From Haloplanus rubicundus (GTDB lineage: Archaea; Halobacteriota; Halobacteria; Halobacteriales; Haloferacaceae), in the NCBI RefSeq assembly GCF_003342675.1, contig NZ_CP031147.1:1-64000 (forward strand): a DNA stretch of 64,000 nucleotides. Direction: 5' to 3'. The notes beneath the pieces are model-generated. The model did no database searches and was not told the DNA's origin. It saw only the letters and a list, made by a program, of their open reading frames with translations. A program made the translations under genes and the position numbers. Of the stretch, positions 34,272 through 43,384 are shown in pieces; the stretch's first letter is position 1, and every line of letters starts with the position of its first letter.

Positions 34272-36899
34272 ATGTCCGATACCAATTCCTCGATCACTTC
34301 GAACGCCTCCGTCGAGACGTTCACTCCCGACGTCCACGCCCGGGTGCGGGCGTCAGCCGGTCGACGCGACCGGCTCCGGGCGTTCCTGCAAGGCCATCTC
34401 CCGACCGGCGTTGACATCGAAGTCGTCCTCACCCCTGCGGTACAGACGGCGGCGGTTCTGCCTGCCGACATCGACGCGCTGGTCAGCAGTGAGGCAACCG
34501 ACCTCGAACGACAACAGGCCGCTCAGTTGCTCGAGGGCATCGACGCAGCGTTTCTCGTACTCGTCACGACCGCGCCAGCCCCGCTGGAGCGGGTGCCGCT
34601 GAACGATCAGCTCACCGCCGACCACGCCCACCAGTTCGGGCTCGCCTTCCACGAACTCCTCCACATCCTCAAGACCGCGATCGCCTCAATCGCCGCGCTG
34701 CTCGATGCCGAAGTCGACCCGGAATACCATCAGCACGTCCACGAGTTGATCAACATCGTCGAGGACGGCGCAATCGAGTATGAGGCCATCCATGGCGCGA
34801 ACTTCAGCGACACGGCCGAGATCCGGCTCGAACTCACCCGCCGAATCCACTCGCAGACTCCCGACGACCTCGGAGATGGGCAGCAGGCACGGCTCTCGTT
34901 CTGGGACGCGGTGACCACCGCTCTGTACGACGCCGCGGTGTACCCGACCGGCATCACCGAGGTCCTGCTCGACGGGGACGACGACCGCATCGGGTTCGTC
35001 TCCGAAGCCGACGAGATCGCCTTTCGGTCGGTACGAGATGCGGTGACTCAGCTCGCCGTCGATGCCCTCGCTATTCGAGGTGTCGACCTCGACGACGCGA
35101 CCCACAGGCACGACAAGACCGCCTCGGTCGAGCGGGCCCGCCGCGTCATCGACACCTGGACGTCGACGCTCCAGCCGGTCGTCGCGAGCGCCGTCGAGCC
35201 AACAGGCGACTCGCAGAGCCATTGTGGCGCTGACCCGGGAACTGATGGGCACGACCACTTGTCGCAGGAGGAGGGACCTGCGAGTACTCCCGAGGCAACT
35301 GGGGTCTCGGTCGATCGCGAGGCAACGGCGGACCCGTATCAGGACGTGTTCGACCATCCCGCGGTGACGCCGGATCCCGGCATAGATGATACGGACGGCA
35401 CGGTCAGCTCTCCCGGCCCGGATACCGAGGATTCCACTGGTAACACCGCATCGACTCCAGTCCACCAGAAGGAGGACGATCAGAAACGTGACCAAGAGCC
35501 GTCGATAGCGGACGGCGATTCAGCGTCGCGAGCAGACTCATCCATCGAGAGCAGCGAGGAGCCAGCGGAGCACCCGTCGAGATCCCACGCACTCGAGGCG
35601 GCTGTCAAGCGTGCTCGCGAAAATCGGGGCGATTCGGGAGACAGGACTGATCCATCGTCCCCATCAGCTACAATAAATGAACGAGCCACTCCCGACGACC
35701 AGTCGGTCCAGACACCACTCGATGCGTTCGACGCCGGAGCGAGAGCCACCGAATCTGCGGGGACTAACAACCTGAGCGGCCCCTCGAACGATCCAATCCC
35801 GTCTGGCGAGGATGATCAGATAGAGCATCGCGATGGAGATGTCGAGACCGCAGCAACGGACGAACCGGTGCCGGGGCCAGCTCACGAGCGCGTCGAGCGG
35901 GCCGCACCGTCGCCGACAGAGTACGGACAGGCGCTCAAACACGACCGTGAGGTCGCCACACAAGAGGCGGCCCGAGAGCAGGTCGACCGGGAGGCTGTCA
36001 AGCGAGAGCTTCGCGACCTCGGTGATGTCTTCGATCGGCACCACCAAGGCGACGAGGATCACCGGGAGGACGGGGCCGAGTCATCGACCGAGACGGGTGC
36101 AGGTGGAAACGGTGCCGGACCGGAGCGTCTCGACGACGTCGTGTTCGTCCCGGTCAGCGACGACCTCGCCCCACCGGGGCAATGGAGTGCGGTCGAGGAC
36201 GGCGCCGCCCGCGTCGCGAAGGTCCTCGAAAAGGAGCTCGCGCTCGAACGGCAGCGGGGAACCCGGAGCGGACTGACCGCTGGTCAGTACGATACCCGCG
36301 CCGGTCATCGGCTCGCCATCGGCGATCCACGGGTCTGTGAAACTCCGACGCCTGGCCGCGAGAAACGCTACGCCCTCGTGCTCGTGCTAGATCGGTCGGG
36401 GTCGATGCGCAACGGTAGCCCCCCGAAAATCGAAGTTGCAACACAGGCGGTCGCCCGACTCGCCGTCGCTGCCGAGAAACTGGGGATTCGTGTTGCCATC
36501 ATTGATTTCATCGACGGTCAGGCTCGCCTTGCGAAGCCGTTCGCCGTCGAGTCGCGTCACGTCCAGACGACGCTGCTCGATACTGACTGCGGTGGTGGGA
36601 CACCGCTAGCCGAGGCAATCGGGCTCGCCCGGACGGTTGTCGAGACACAGCGTGACGACCCACTGATCATCACCGTCACCGACGACCGCCCCAGCGACAT
36701 CGAGGCGGTCACGCGCGAGCTCCAGGCATCGTACGCTCCGGTGTGCTCGTTGACCATCGCGACCGACTGTGACCCTGGGACGTTAGCTCCTGATGCATCG
36801 GCGCTGGCGCCGTACTATGAACGACAGGCGGCGGTCTACGACGTCGACGCCATCGACGATCGTCTCGACCAGTTCGCGAGTCTTCTGACCGGACTGTGA
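34272..36899 (+). CDS. Large VWA protein with HExxH motif, partner of the MoxR ATPase
   Basis: The 875-residue protein has an N-terminal domain with FHELLH at about 126-131, a metallopeptidase-like HExxH, in an otherwise helical region. A long Asp/Ser/Gly-rich disordered middle spans about 300-560. A C-terminal VWA domain begins at about 700 with MIDAS LVLDRSGSM, then GGGTPLAEA and ITVTDDRPSD. The arrangement (metallopeptidase-like N-terminus plus CoxE/CobT-type VWA) is typical of the VWA partner of MoxR ATPases, here at 31025. The HTH, TumE-like and DUF433 genes separate the two. It is preceded by inverted repeat copy 1, so it may be regulated independently of the ATPase. Confidence 0.8.
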   Translation: MSDTNSSITSNASVETFTPDVHARVRASAGRRDRLRAFLQGHLPTGVDIEVVLTPAVQTAAVLPADIDALVSSEATDLERQQAAQLLEGIDAAFLVLVTTAPAPLERVPLNDQLTADHAHQFGLAFHELLHILKTAIASIAALLDAEVDPEYHQHVHELINIVEDGAIEYEAIHGANFSDTAEIRLELTRRIHSQTPDDLGDGQQARLSFWDAVTTALYDAAVYPTGITEVLLDGDDDRIGFVSEADEIAFRSVRDAVTQLAVDALAIRGVDLDDATHRHDKTASVERARRVIDTWTSTLQPVVASAVEPTGDSQSHCGADPGTDGHDHLSQEEGPASTPEATGVSVDREATADPYQDVFDHPAVTPDPGIDDTDGTVSSPGPDTEDSTGNTASTPVHQKEDDQKRDQEPSIADGDSASRADSSIESSEEPAEHPSRSHALEAAVKRARENRGDSGDRTDPSSPSATINERATPDDQSVQTPLDAFDAGARATESAGTNNLSGPSNDPIPSGEDDQIEHRDGDVETAATDEPVPGPAHERVERAAPSPTEYGQALKHDREVATQEAAREQVDREAVKRELRDLGDVFDRHHQGDEDHREDGAESSTETGAGGNGAGPERLDDVVFVPVSDDLAPPGQWSAVEDGAARVAKVLEKELALERQRGTRSGLTAGQYDTRAGHRLAIGDPRVCETPTPGREKRYALVLVLDRSGSMRNGSPPKIEVATQAVARLAVAAEKLGIRVAIIDFIDGQARLAKPFAVESRHVQTTLLDTDCGGGTPLAEAIGLARTVVETQRDDPLIITVTDDRPSDIEAVTRELQASYAPVCSLTIATDCDPGTLAPDASALAPYYERQAAVYDVDAIDDRLDQFASLLTGL

Positions 36900-37065
36900 C
36901 TCGTCCGCTCTGAATTGGTGAGAGAACAGTCAGCATGGCTCTGTTGAAAATCACCGCAAATTGAAAACAAGCGGCGCGCTGAATGTAGAGGATATAATCA
37001 ACAACAGGGGTGGCATTCGTTCGTCAACTACGGAGTGAGACGGGTATTCGGGTACCTCGGAGCAT

Positions 37066-38094
37066 TCAATTATCGGAGTCCAATTCCCAAAGCAATTCAA
37101 AACCGCCGATGATGAGAGAAACGGAGATATTGAACCACTCGATAACGGACTCCCGGTCGATCTCCTCCAGTGATTCATCACCGGGATGAATAACTGCGTT
37201 TCTGAACCCTCGATTGCCGTGTTCACCGTGGAACTCGTGCCACAACGTGCCGTACGGGCCGTGAGCATCGGTGAGAGATGAACCCGTAATCTCGTTCAGG
37301 GCGTCCTTTGCGAGATCCTTGGAGTAGACGTTGCCGTATTTGTCTCCGAACTTCTCTCTAATTCGGTTTCCCGCCTCACCTTGATCACAGCCGTTCAACA
37401 CATAGTAAAGAGAAATCAACCGGAAGAGACCACCATCTACAGCGGAGGTAAGTGGGGGTACAGCTGAGATGAGATTCCCGCGAAGAATTGCCTGCTCCGC
37501 CTCACGAAGGAGATCAACCCACGCGGGGTTCGTCCCATTCGCCCGCGAGAGCTTCGCATCGTACACCACTTCCAGTTCGTCGCCCGTCTCAACCACCGAA
37601 TCAGCTTTCTCTTGAAGATTGGCGGTCACGACTATCTCTTGTGGCCCGATGGGATGGAGAGCAACAAGGACGGATTCACCCAGAGAAGCGCGCGTGTAAG
37701 AGTCGTCGAGCCGCTCTATTGGGAGTCGATTGTCGCCGCTTGCATCTTTACGCTCGGCACCGAGAAGCTGGACAGTTTCGAATTCGTCTCCGGAGAAGAG
37801 GTCGTTGACGATATGACGGCGTGTCTCGCCGACCGTCACAGTGGTAAGATTTCGCATCTTGCTACCGCCGAGAGCAAACGGGAAGCCGAAGTAGGCGTTT
37901 CCGTCCAATTTGTAAAGCGTGTAGAGCAGACCATTCTCCGGAAAAAACCATGTCTCGCAATAAGGGCAGACAAGATACGTGTCAGGATTGATGCTCTCGC
38001 CTGTCGGTTGGAGATGAAGCGTGTCTATTCGATCTTCGCACTGGGGGCATGTTAGATTCGTGTTCCCTACACTAAGCTCGCTTGAGGGAGTCAT
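37066..38094 (-). CDS. Zinc-ribbon protein with HEPN-like C-terminal domain
   Basis: The 342-residue protein starts with a zinc ribbon (CPQC at about 15-18 and CPYC at about 43-46). The C-terminal about 150 residues are helical and contain RGNLISAVPPLTSAVDGGL and, at about 296-301, RNAVIH, which fits the Rx4-6H motif of HEPN ribonuclease/nucleotide-binding domains, with the frequent Asn after the Arg. HEPN domains serve as RNase toxins in many defence and toxin-antitoxin systems. No MNT nucleotidyltransferase partner lies beside it. It is a single gene convergent with the VWA gene. The HEPN assignment rests on one motif and helical content and needs a profile search. Confidence 0.6.
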   Translation of the reverse strand: MTPSSELSVGNTNLTCPQCEDRIDTLHLQPTGESINPDTYLVCPYCETWFFPENGLLYTLYKLDGNAYFGFPFALGGSKMRNLTTVTVGETRRHIVNDLFSGDEFETVQLLGAERKDASGDNRLPIERLDDSYTRASLGESVLVALHPIGPQEIVVTANLQEKADSVVETGDELEVVYDAKLSRANGTNPAWVDLLREAEQAILRGNLISAVPPLTSAVDGGLFRLISLYYVLNGCDQGEAGNRIREKFGDKYGNVYSKDLAKDALNEITGSSLTDAHGPYGTLWHEFHGEHGNRGFRNAVIHPGDESLEEIDRESVIEWFNISVSLIIGGFELLWELDSDN

Positions 38095-38321
38095 AGATAG
38101 TTGAATTCCAGGGACCCGTCTACTTAGTCATACAGTGGGGCTAGTGACAATATCAACCGCTCATCCCAAAAAGTGATGACGACCAACCGATAGCAGATTC
38201 GCGCCCTGTATTCAGCAGGACCGCCCAAACTTGTCAGATGTTGAGAATTTCAAGAGCGCCGTCTGACCGAGCCACCCGGTACGGCCTCGTACTGGTTTAT
38301 CAACCACAGGGGAGTGAGGCC

Positions 38322-39338
38322 ATGACGACACGACGAATTCAATCCAGCAAGGGGAGCCTTCCGCCGCTCTCGCTCCCGCCAGGAGCGCTCGCGAAGACCG
38401 ATCAGCAGCACCGCTACGACGTCGACGACGAGCCGCCGACCATCGAACCGATCGAACATCGCATCCGACTCGATTTCATGACCGCGGGTCCAGTTCATCG
38501 CTCACAGCTCCTCGACCAGCACAACCCGTGGACGGCCGACTCCAGCGAGGCTGACCCGTGGCGGGAGGCTGGCCAATCGAAGCCATTCGGCTTGCTGTAC
38601 GCCGAGGAATCATGTCGGCGAACTCTCGCCGAGGAACGACGGTACTACAACCGTGTCGAGGCAGACCCGTCAGCAGAGTTGGACGACGTCCCCGCATTTC
38701 TCGCTCACCGGTTACAGATGTGCCGGGAAACTGATGATCCGTCTGCCGCCCTCGAGGAAGAACGAGCACGTCGCGAACGCTGGTACTCGACGGTCATCCC
38801 ATGGATGAACCTCTATCACGTCCTCAAACGTTCCTCATACGGCTCGCTCCTACCGCCGTCGGTCGGGCGTAGCGCCGACATCGACGAACTTACTGAGCAC
38901 AACGCATTCGTCGGAATGGTCGTCGTCGACGACGGGGCTGACATCCGGACGGTCGCACGAGAACACGAGATCCCCGGTCGATTCGTTGTTCACGAACGCG
39001 ATCTCTCCTCGAGCGCCGTCGAGTGTGCACCGTCGCCGAGCGACTTCGGAATCGACCTCCCGGCTCCGCTGCTGGTCGGTGAGTACGCCAGCGGAAGCCG
39101 ATATCCGCTATTGCCCTGGTCGGACGGGCTGGTCTGCTCGTGTCCGTATAAACACGATCGGCCCTGGCGGGTACTGTGTAAACACGAGCTGCTGGCGTCT
39201 ATCATTGCCGGCGGCGTCGACTCGATTTTCCTGCCGGTCACTCGGGGACTGGACATCCCGCATCGGGCGCGACGGTTCGTGAGTCCGGCCATCGCCAGCC
39301 GTCACACGCCTCGGACCAACTCGGAACTTCACCGATGA
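38322..39338 (+). CDS. SWIM zinc-finger protein
   Basis: The 338-residue protein starts at the ATG at 38322, with TTTATC about 27 bases upstream. Its C-terminal part has a SWIM finger: CSCPYK, then VLCKHELLAS, i.e. CxC...CxH, at about residues 275-295. SWIM domains bind DNA or proteins. The remaining sequence is acidic with no enzyme motif. Such proteins are frequent in haloarchaeal plasmid gene sets with sliding clamps and VWA/AAA+ pairs, so this may be part of the element backbone. Confidence 0.75.
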   Translation: MTTRRIQSSKGSLPPLSLPPGALAKTDQQHRYDVDDEPPTIEPIEHRIRLDFMTAGPVHRSQLLDQHNPWTADSSEADPWREAGQSKPFGLLYAEESCRRTLAEERRYYNRVEADPSAELDDVPAFLAHRLQMCRETDDPSAALEEERARRERWYSTVIPWMNLYHVLKRSSYGSLLPPSVGRSADIDELTEHNAFVGMVVVDDGADIRTVAREHEIPGRFVVHERDLSSSAVECAPSPSDFGIDLPAPLLVGEYASGSRYPLLPWSDGLVCSCPYKHDRPWRVLCKHELLASIIAGGVDSIFLPVTRGLDIPHRARRFVSPAIASRHTPRTNSELHR

Positions 39339-39378
39339 GTCTCCAGCGAGAGGATCTGCGCACGTAGATCGCCACGAG

Positions 39379-39419
39379 GTTACCCCACAAACTGATCCTG
39401 TTCGTCTCTGTGGGGTAAC
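39379..39419. promoter_or_regulatory. Inverted repeat, copy 2 of 4 (candidate operator)
   Basis: GTTACCCCACA (39379-39389) and TGTGGGGTAAC (39409-39419) are perfect arms with a 19-base spacer. It lies 41 bases after the SWIM gene stop and 106 bases before the next ATG at 39525. Confidence 0.65.
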
Positions 39420-39524
39420 TCAGCGACAGTTAAAATTCAAACTCTCGGGACCCGGCCAGACTCGGACCAGAGAATTTTTCGTCGCGAGCGGAGTTATTAA
39501 TCGGTCTCCCCGTCAAGAGATCAC

Positions 39525-39902
39525 ATGTCTCCATCTGGTGAGGAGTCTCCAAACGACGGCGACGTCGATCTCGACGCGATCCAGTCCGATCTATCGGACA
39601 TGCAATCCAGCCTCGCTGACCACTACGCCCTGCTCGAACGTGGCCCCGAAATCCGGGACGAGCACGTCATCGAGAGTGAAGTCGAGGTCGTTGTCCCGCC
39701 AATTATTGCTGATTACGTCCGGGCGGTTGTCCGCGAAGCTGCCGCGATGACCGTCGAGGAACGTGACCAGTTCCTGTACGAGGAGTTAGTTGGGTTCGAA
39801 GTGCGGACCACACGGTACCGCTTCCCTGACGGGGATGTTCTCGAAGTTGGTCCGGATAGGGTCGTGCTCAGGCACCCACCTGATGGGAGTGTCGAAGGAT
39901 AG
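39525..39902 (+). CDS. Small acidic protein of unknown function
   Basis: The 125-residue protein has an acidic N-terminus (DLDAIQSDLSDMQSSLADHY), a central stretch PIIADYVRAVVREAAAMTVEERD and a C-terminal beta-rich end (TTRYRFPDGDVLEVGPDRVVL). I do not recognise the family. TTATTAA lies 31 bases before the ATG. It sits between inverted repeat copies 2 and 3, which suggests shared control with its neighbours. Confidence 0.65.
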   Translation: MSPSGEESPNDGDVDLDAIQSDLSDMQSSLADHYALLERGPEIRDEHVIESEVEVVVPPIIADYVRAVVREAAAMTVEERDQFLYEELVGFEVRTTRYRFPDGDVLEVGPDRVVLRHPPDGSVEG

Positions 39903-39948
39903 TGGCCGGTACAGGAATCTCGGTGTCATCGATCGATGGAATGTCGTA

Positions 39949-39992
39949 ATTACCCCACGGTGCAGGATGCAATTCTGAATTCGTGGGGTAAC
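39949..39992. promoter_or_regulatory. Inverted repeat, copy 3 of 4 (candidate operator)
   Basis: ATTACCCCACG (39949-39959) and CGTGGGGTAAC (39982-39992) pair apart from one end base, around a 22-base spacer. It lies 135 bases before the ATG at 40127. Confidence 0.6.
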
Positions 39993-40126
39993 TCATACCC
40001 TCTGGACCGCTCTAGCCGAACACAGCTCATTGGAGGCGTTCGTCAGCCACACGTCAGACAGTCTGCGATTATTTAACATGAGTAGAGAACGAATTGAGGC
40101 CACGAGTGATTCGAGCGTGAGGAGTC

Positions 40127-40375
40127 ATGTTTTCAGATGAACCGCGGTCGTTACCCGACTGGATCGAGCGGGGATACGACATCCTCTCGACGGAGATCAC
40201 CGAAGGCGATCACGACGAGGGGATTCCCCGCAATCGCGCTCGCGATGAGTTAGTTTCCCACGAGGATTTCCCGGACAATCCGGATGATGCGGACTATGCG
40301 ATTGACCAGCTTCTGAACTCAGGGTGGCTGTACGAGGTTGCCGGGAACCTTCGAGTCACGATACCCGAGGAGTAG
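40127..40375 (+). CDS. Small winged-helix-like protein
   Basis: The 82-residue protein ends in a segment ADYAIDQLLNSGWLYEVAGNLRVT that has the helix-turn-beta-wing look of a small winged helix, and starts MFSDEPRSLPDWIERGYD. No family is recognised. A TATA-like ATTATTTAA lies about 60 bases upstream and inverted repeat copy 3 is 135 bases upstream. A regulatory role is possible. Confidence 0.6.
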   Translation: MFSDEPRSLPDWIERGYDILSTEITEGDHDEGIPRNRARDELVSHEDFPDNPDDADYAIDQLLNSGWLYEVAGNLRVTIPEE

Positions 40376-40593
40376 GCACGACGACGGCCGTCCTTGTGGC
40401 CAATCGGGAAATCTCCTAGCGAGTCGGTTCTATGAGAGTTCGAATTTTGGCTGTTGAGGGGACGGGTCGACCCAGGGACGTTCGAGACAGCCTCCCGCGA
40501 GGGACGAAAAATCCGTCTCAACAGTCGCCGAGCCACCGTTAACCACCGTTCTCCGAGCAGAATATCCCGGATCTCTGAGCCAGTAGTTAGGAC

Positions 40594-40610
40594 TGTGCGC
40601 AGTGCGCACA
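40594..40610. promoter_or_regulatory. Short palindrome upstream of the DUF192 gene
   Basis: TGTGCGC-AGT-GCGCACA is a perfect 7-base inverted repeat with a 3-base centre, 50 bases before the ATG at 40660. Its shape is that of a dimeric repressor site. Nothing else supports it. Confidence 0.35.
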
Positions 40611-40659
40611 CTCTGAATGTTCATGCTCCTGAACGACTGATTATCGGTCTCACAGGGCG

Positions 40660-41313
40660 ATGTACAACCCAACCCACGCTGAGCCGACTGTCGACTCGCC
40701 TGATTGCGAGAAGACAGCCGAGGCTCCCATCCCAATATTCGAACGCCGAGCGACGGTCGTCTCGGCGTTGGTGATTGGTGTGACGGTCTTCGCTGTCGCC
40801 GGTGCCGTCTTCCTGTTGGGAGTTGGAGCTTCCTCAACGGAACTCAAGTCGCCGGTGATCGACGATAATCCGCCAACTCACCGGGTGTTCTTTGAGAACC
40901 AGCGTGGGCAGATCCTGTGGGTGTATGATGTCTGGGTGGCCGACACGGATCCCGAGCGCTATCAGGGCCTGAGCGGGACCGAGACACTCGCCGAGGATAC
41001 CGGTCTGCTGTTTGTCTACGACCAGGAAGCTGCCGACCGGACAATCGTGATGCGTGAGATGCACTATCCAATCGATGTCGTCTTCATCGACGGATCGGGA
41101 ACCGTCACGGCGGTCCACTCGGCAGCCTCCGAACCCGGAGTTCGCGACGACGAGCTCACGCACTACTCCGGACGAGCGCGATGGATCCTTGAAATTCCTC
41201 ACGGAACCGCGGAGCGCCACGCCATCGTCCCGGGGACTTCGATTCAGATTACTGGGCCGACGCATGCGTTCGACCCGCAGTCAGCATCCCATCAGGAAGG
41301 TAGTTCGAGATGA
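40660..41313 (+). CDS. Membrane-anchored DUF192 protein
   Basis: The 217-residue protein has one membrane span at about 36-56 (VSALVIGVTVFAVAGAVFLLGVG), with the rest outside. It carries the DUF192 pattern: WVADTDPERYQGLSGTETL, LLFVYDQEA.RTIVMREMHYPIDVVFID, then WILEIPHG. The family forms small secreted beta-barrels of unknown role. Its stop overlaps the start of the next lipoprotein gene by 4 bases (ATGA), so the two are coupled and probably act together at the cell surface. Confidence 0.8.
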   Translation: MYNPTHAEPTVDSPDCEKTAEAPIPIFERRATVVSALVIGVTVFAVAGAVFLLGVGASSTELKSPVIDDNPPTHRVFFENQRGQILWVYDVWVADTDPERYQGLSGTETLAEDTGLLFVYDQEAADRTIVMREMHYPIDVVFIDGSGTVTAVHSAASEPGVRDDELTHYSGRARWILEIPHGTAERHAIVPGTSIQITGPTHAFDPQSASHQEGSSR

Positions 41314-42050
41314 AGACACCGACACGATCGCCTTCCGAGACATCCCCGTCAAGTCGGCTGTCGCCCCGATCCGGACCTTGCCGCCGACATGTGCTGAGTG
41401 CCGTCGCAGCTGCCGGGGTCAGCGGGCTCGCTGGCTGTATGAACATCCTCGGTTCTGAGGATCGTCGAAACGAGCCGCCATCGGCAGAGATTTCAATGAC
41501 GACCACTCCTGACGAGGGTTCAACCTCGACGACGCCATCTGACACGTTATCGGTGGGTTCGGCGGATACCGACGAACAGTCCACAGCTGAGGCGCCGACG
41601 CCTGCAATTCAGACCGACGGGCCGGTCGACAGTTCTTCGACGAACGACGCCCCCTATGACGATCCCGTCGATGGGCTCGCGTTAACAGGGGTAACCGTCC
41701 GGATGGGCGAGGAACGCCAGCGTGACAGTATGCTCCGACTAGACGATCAACTCTCCGTCGATATTGAAGGCTCTCGATTCGAGATCCATGGGCGGGGCCA
41801 CATTGAGTGGGAGTGCGACACCATCAGGCTCAAAACCGTGATTGTCGACGGTCACCATGCTCGGGTGTACGCTGAGACCCGCGAAGTGGATTCCTGCCGG
41901 ACTCCGGACAATCCGGCGGGGCTGGGTCCGTGGGCGATTTCGTTCAGCATCACGGGACGATTCGAGGGAGGCCAGCCCGACGCACTAACGGCGAGTATTC
42001 AGGGGCCCTTCATTCACGACTCGGGCGTGTTCGTCACCGAGCCGCTGTGA
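41310..42050 (+). CDS. Tat-exported lipoprotein
   Basis: The 246-residue protein has a twin-arginine signal (CRRHVLSAVAAAGVSGLAGC at about 24-43) ending in a lipobox with Cys at about 43. The mature part starts with a Ser/Thr/Pro-rich stretch and then a beta-rich domain (DDQLSVDIEGSRFEIHGRGHIEW, DTIRLKTVIVDGHHARVYAETREVDSC). It overlaps the DUF192 gene by 4 bases. Substrate unknown. Confidence 0.75.
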   Translation: MKTPTRSPSETSPSSRLSPRSGPCRRHVLSAVAAAGVSGLAGCMNILGSEDRRNEPPSAEISMTTTPDEGSTSTTPSDTLSVGSADTDEQSTAEAPTPAIQTDGPVDSSSTNDAPYDDPVDGLALTGVTVRMGEERQRDSMLRLDDQLSVDIEGSRFEIHGRGHIEWECDTIRLKTVIVDGHHARVYAETREVDSCRTPDNPAGLGPWAISFSITGRFEGGQPDALTASIQGPFIHDSGVFVTEPL

Positions 42051-42248
42051 TGCTTGTGGATTGATCGACTGATCTCTGTTTGCTGGCGGTTTATCGATGG
42101 CAACGGGACGAGGAGGCTCACCAGACGCGGCCTCCAGATAACTGATGACCCATTCCACCAACCAGACGGATCTCTCTAACCGATTATCGCAGCCCAGCCA
42201 CCCGTCCCGACAGATCGGTTCGCGAGCAGGATGCGCTCCTGAGAGCTT

Positions 42249-42291
42249 CGTTACCCCACGCATCCGAGTAATTCGCTTCTGTGGGGTAACG
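42249..42291. promoter_or_regulatory. Inverted repeat, copy 4 of 4 (candidate operator)
   Basis: CGTTACCCCAC (42249-42259) and GTGGGGTAACG (42281-42291) are perfect 11-base arms with a 21-base spacer, ending 45 bases before the GTG start at 42336. Confidence 0.65.
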
Positions 42292-42335
42292 TTAATCGAA
42301 CGGAGCGAGCCAATTGAGTCGCTTGGGCGGTACAC

Positions 42336-42569
42336 GTGAGCAGAACGAATGTCGGCGGAATTCTCGAGGAACTCCCGCCGGAAACGCTCCTCGAGACTGA
42401 CCACTTACGACTCATCCGCGCCGGCGTCGCCTGTATGCACGACATCGAGACTGTTCGGGCGTATGTTGCTCACGAGAACCAGCATCGACGCCGACGTTGG
42501 ATACTCCAAATGCTTGCCGATCGTGCTGCGTCGCTTCGGGAATCTGCCCTAAAGGACCACTCATCGTAG
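42336..42569 (+). CDS. Small protein of unknown function
   Basis: The 77-residue product starts with GTG and encodes NVGGILEELPPETLLETDH, then ACMHDIETVRAYVAHENQHRRRRWILQML. It is helical and rather basic at the centre. The start follows inverted repeat copy 4 by 45 bases. A frame starting at the ATG at 42349 is basic and random-looking, and was rejected. Family unknown. Confidence 0.55.
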   Translation: MSRTNVGGILEELPPETLLETDHLRLIRAGVACMHDIETVRAYVAHENQHRRRRWILQMLADRAASLRESALKDHSS

Positions 42570-42627
42570 GGCCAGACTCATAGTCCATACTGACGAATTG
42601 CTATCACATACCAGAAGGTGACGACTG

Positions 42628-43209
42628 ATGGGAGCACATCCACCCAGTGGCGGCGACCGTGATTTCGTGACGATCTTCAAGACCGGCTCGGTCGACCGAG
42701 ACGACTATCCAGAATTGACTGAGAACCTGCTCGAAGGGCGGACGCAACTCGCCTCGGAGACAGGATACTTGATGAAATTCGGCGATGTCTCACACCGAGG
42801 CCTGACCCCCTTCGATGTCGCTTCACTCCACGACGTTCCTGCGTATCCTCTTCCGGAGGCTGCGTTGGAGGCACTCCCGGCGCACGTTCGGGCCGACCTA
42901 GAGCGCGACGGCGCAGTCCAGATGTTCGCTGTCTACGATCGGGACCAGCACCGGTTCGAAGATGTCGCCCTCGCCTGGGAGGAGCAGGATTTCCTCGAAC
43001 GGATCGCCGAACTGGTGGCTGGCGATTGCTCGCTTCACGAAGCGGTCGACTGGACCGTCGTCGAAGAGGCCGAGCGCTACACCATCGCTCAGTGGGCCGA
43101 CATCAGAGGCGTCACCGAGGACGCTGTTCGGTCGAATGTCAACTCTGCTCGCGAGAAGTTGCTTGCGGAGGAAGATCGTGAATCGAGTGAAGAATCGCCC
43201 CTAGGGTGA
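42628..43209 (+). CDS. HTH protein of unknown family
   Basis: The 193-residue protein has an N-terminal alpha/beta part (VTIFKTGSVDRDDYPEL, LERDGAVQMFAVYDRD) and a C-terminal HTH of the sigma-region-4 type (YTIAQWADIRGVTEDAVRSNVNSAREKL). It resembles phage or plasmid-type DNA-binding proteins of haloarchaea. It follows the small gene at 42336 by 58 bases and could be the regulator that reads the nearby inverted repeats, but that is speculation. Confidence 0.65.
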   Translation: MGAHPPSGGDRDFVTIFKTGSVDRDDYPELTENLLEGRTQLASETGYLMKFGDVSHRGLTPFDVASLHDVPAYPLPEAALEALPAHVRADLERDGAVQMFAVYDRDQHRFEDVALAWEEQDFLERIAELVAGDCSLHEAVDWTVVEEAERYTIAQWADIRGVTEDAVRSNVNSAREKLLAEEDRESSEESPLG

Positions 43210-43384
43210 TTTTCGCTTTCCGGCTCCCAGCAGCATCGACAGAGTAGCGCTCGAATAGGTTTGAGGCATCCCGAGCGGAAGCTACTTCGACGATAGCGCG
43301 AGTAAGTCCGATTCGGTCGAAAGTAGCCTATTCTCGAGTAGCACCCTTTATCAACAGAATCAAGACAGCCCTCGCAGCAAAGAA

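Noticed and set aside
34167-42291. The four inverted repeats as a CRISPR array.
   Set aside because: Copies are separated by hundreds to thousands of bases with genes between, so they are not CRISPR repeats.
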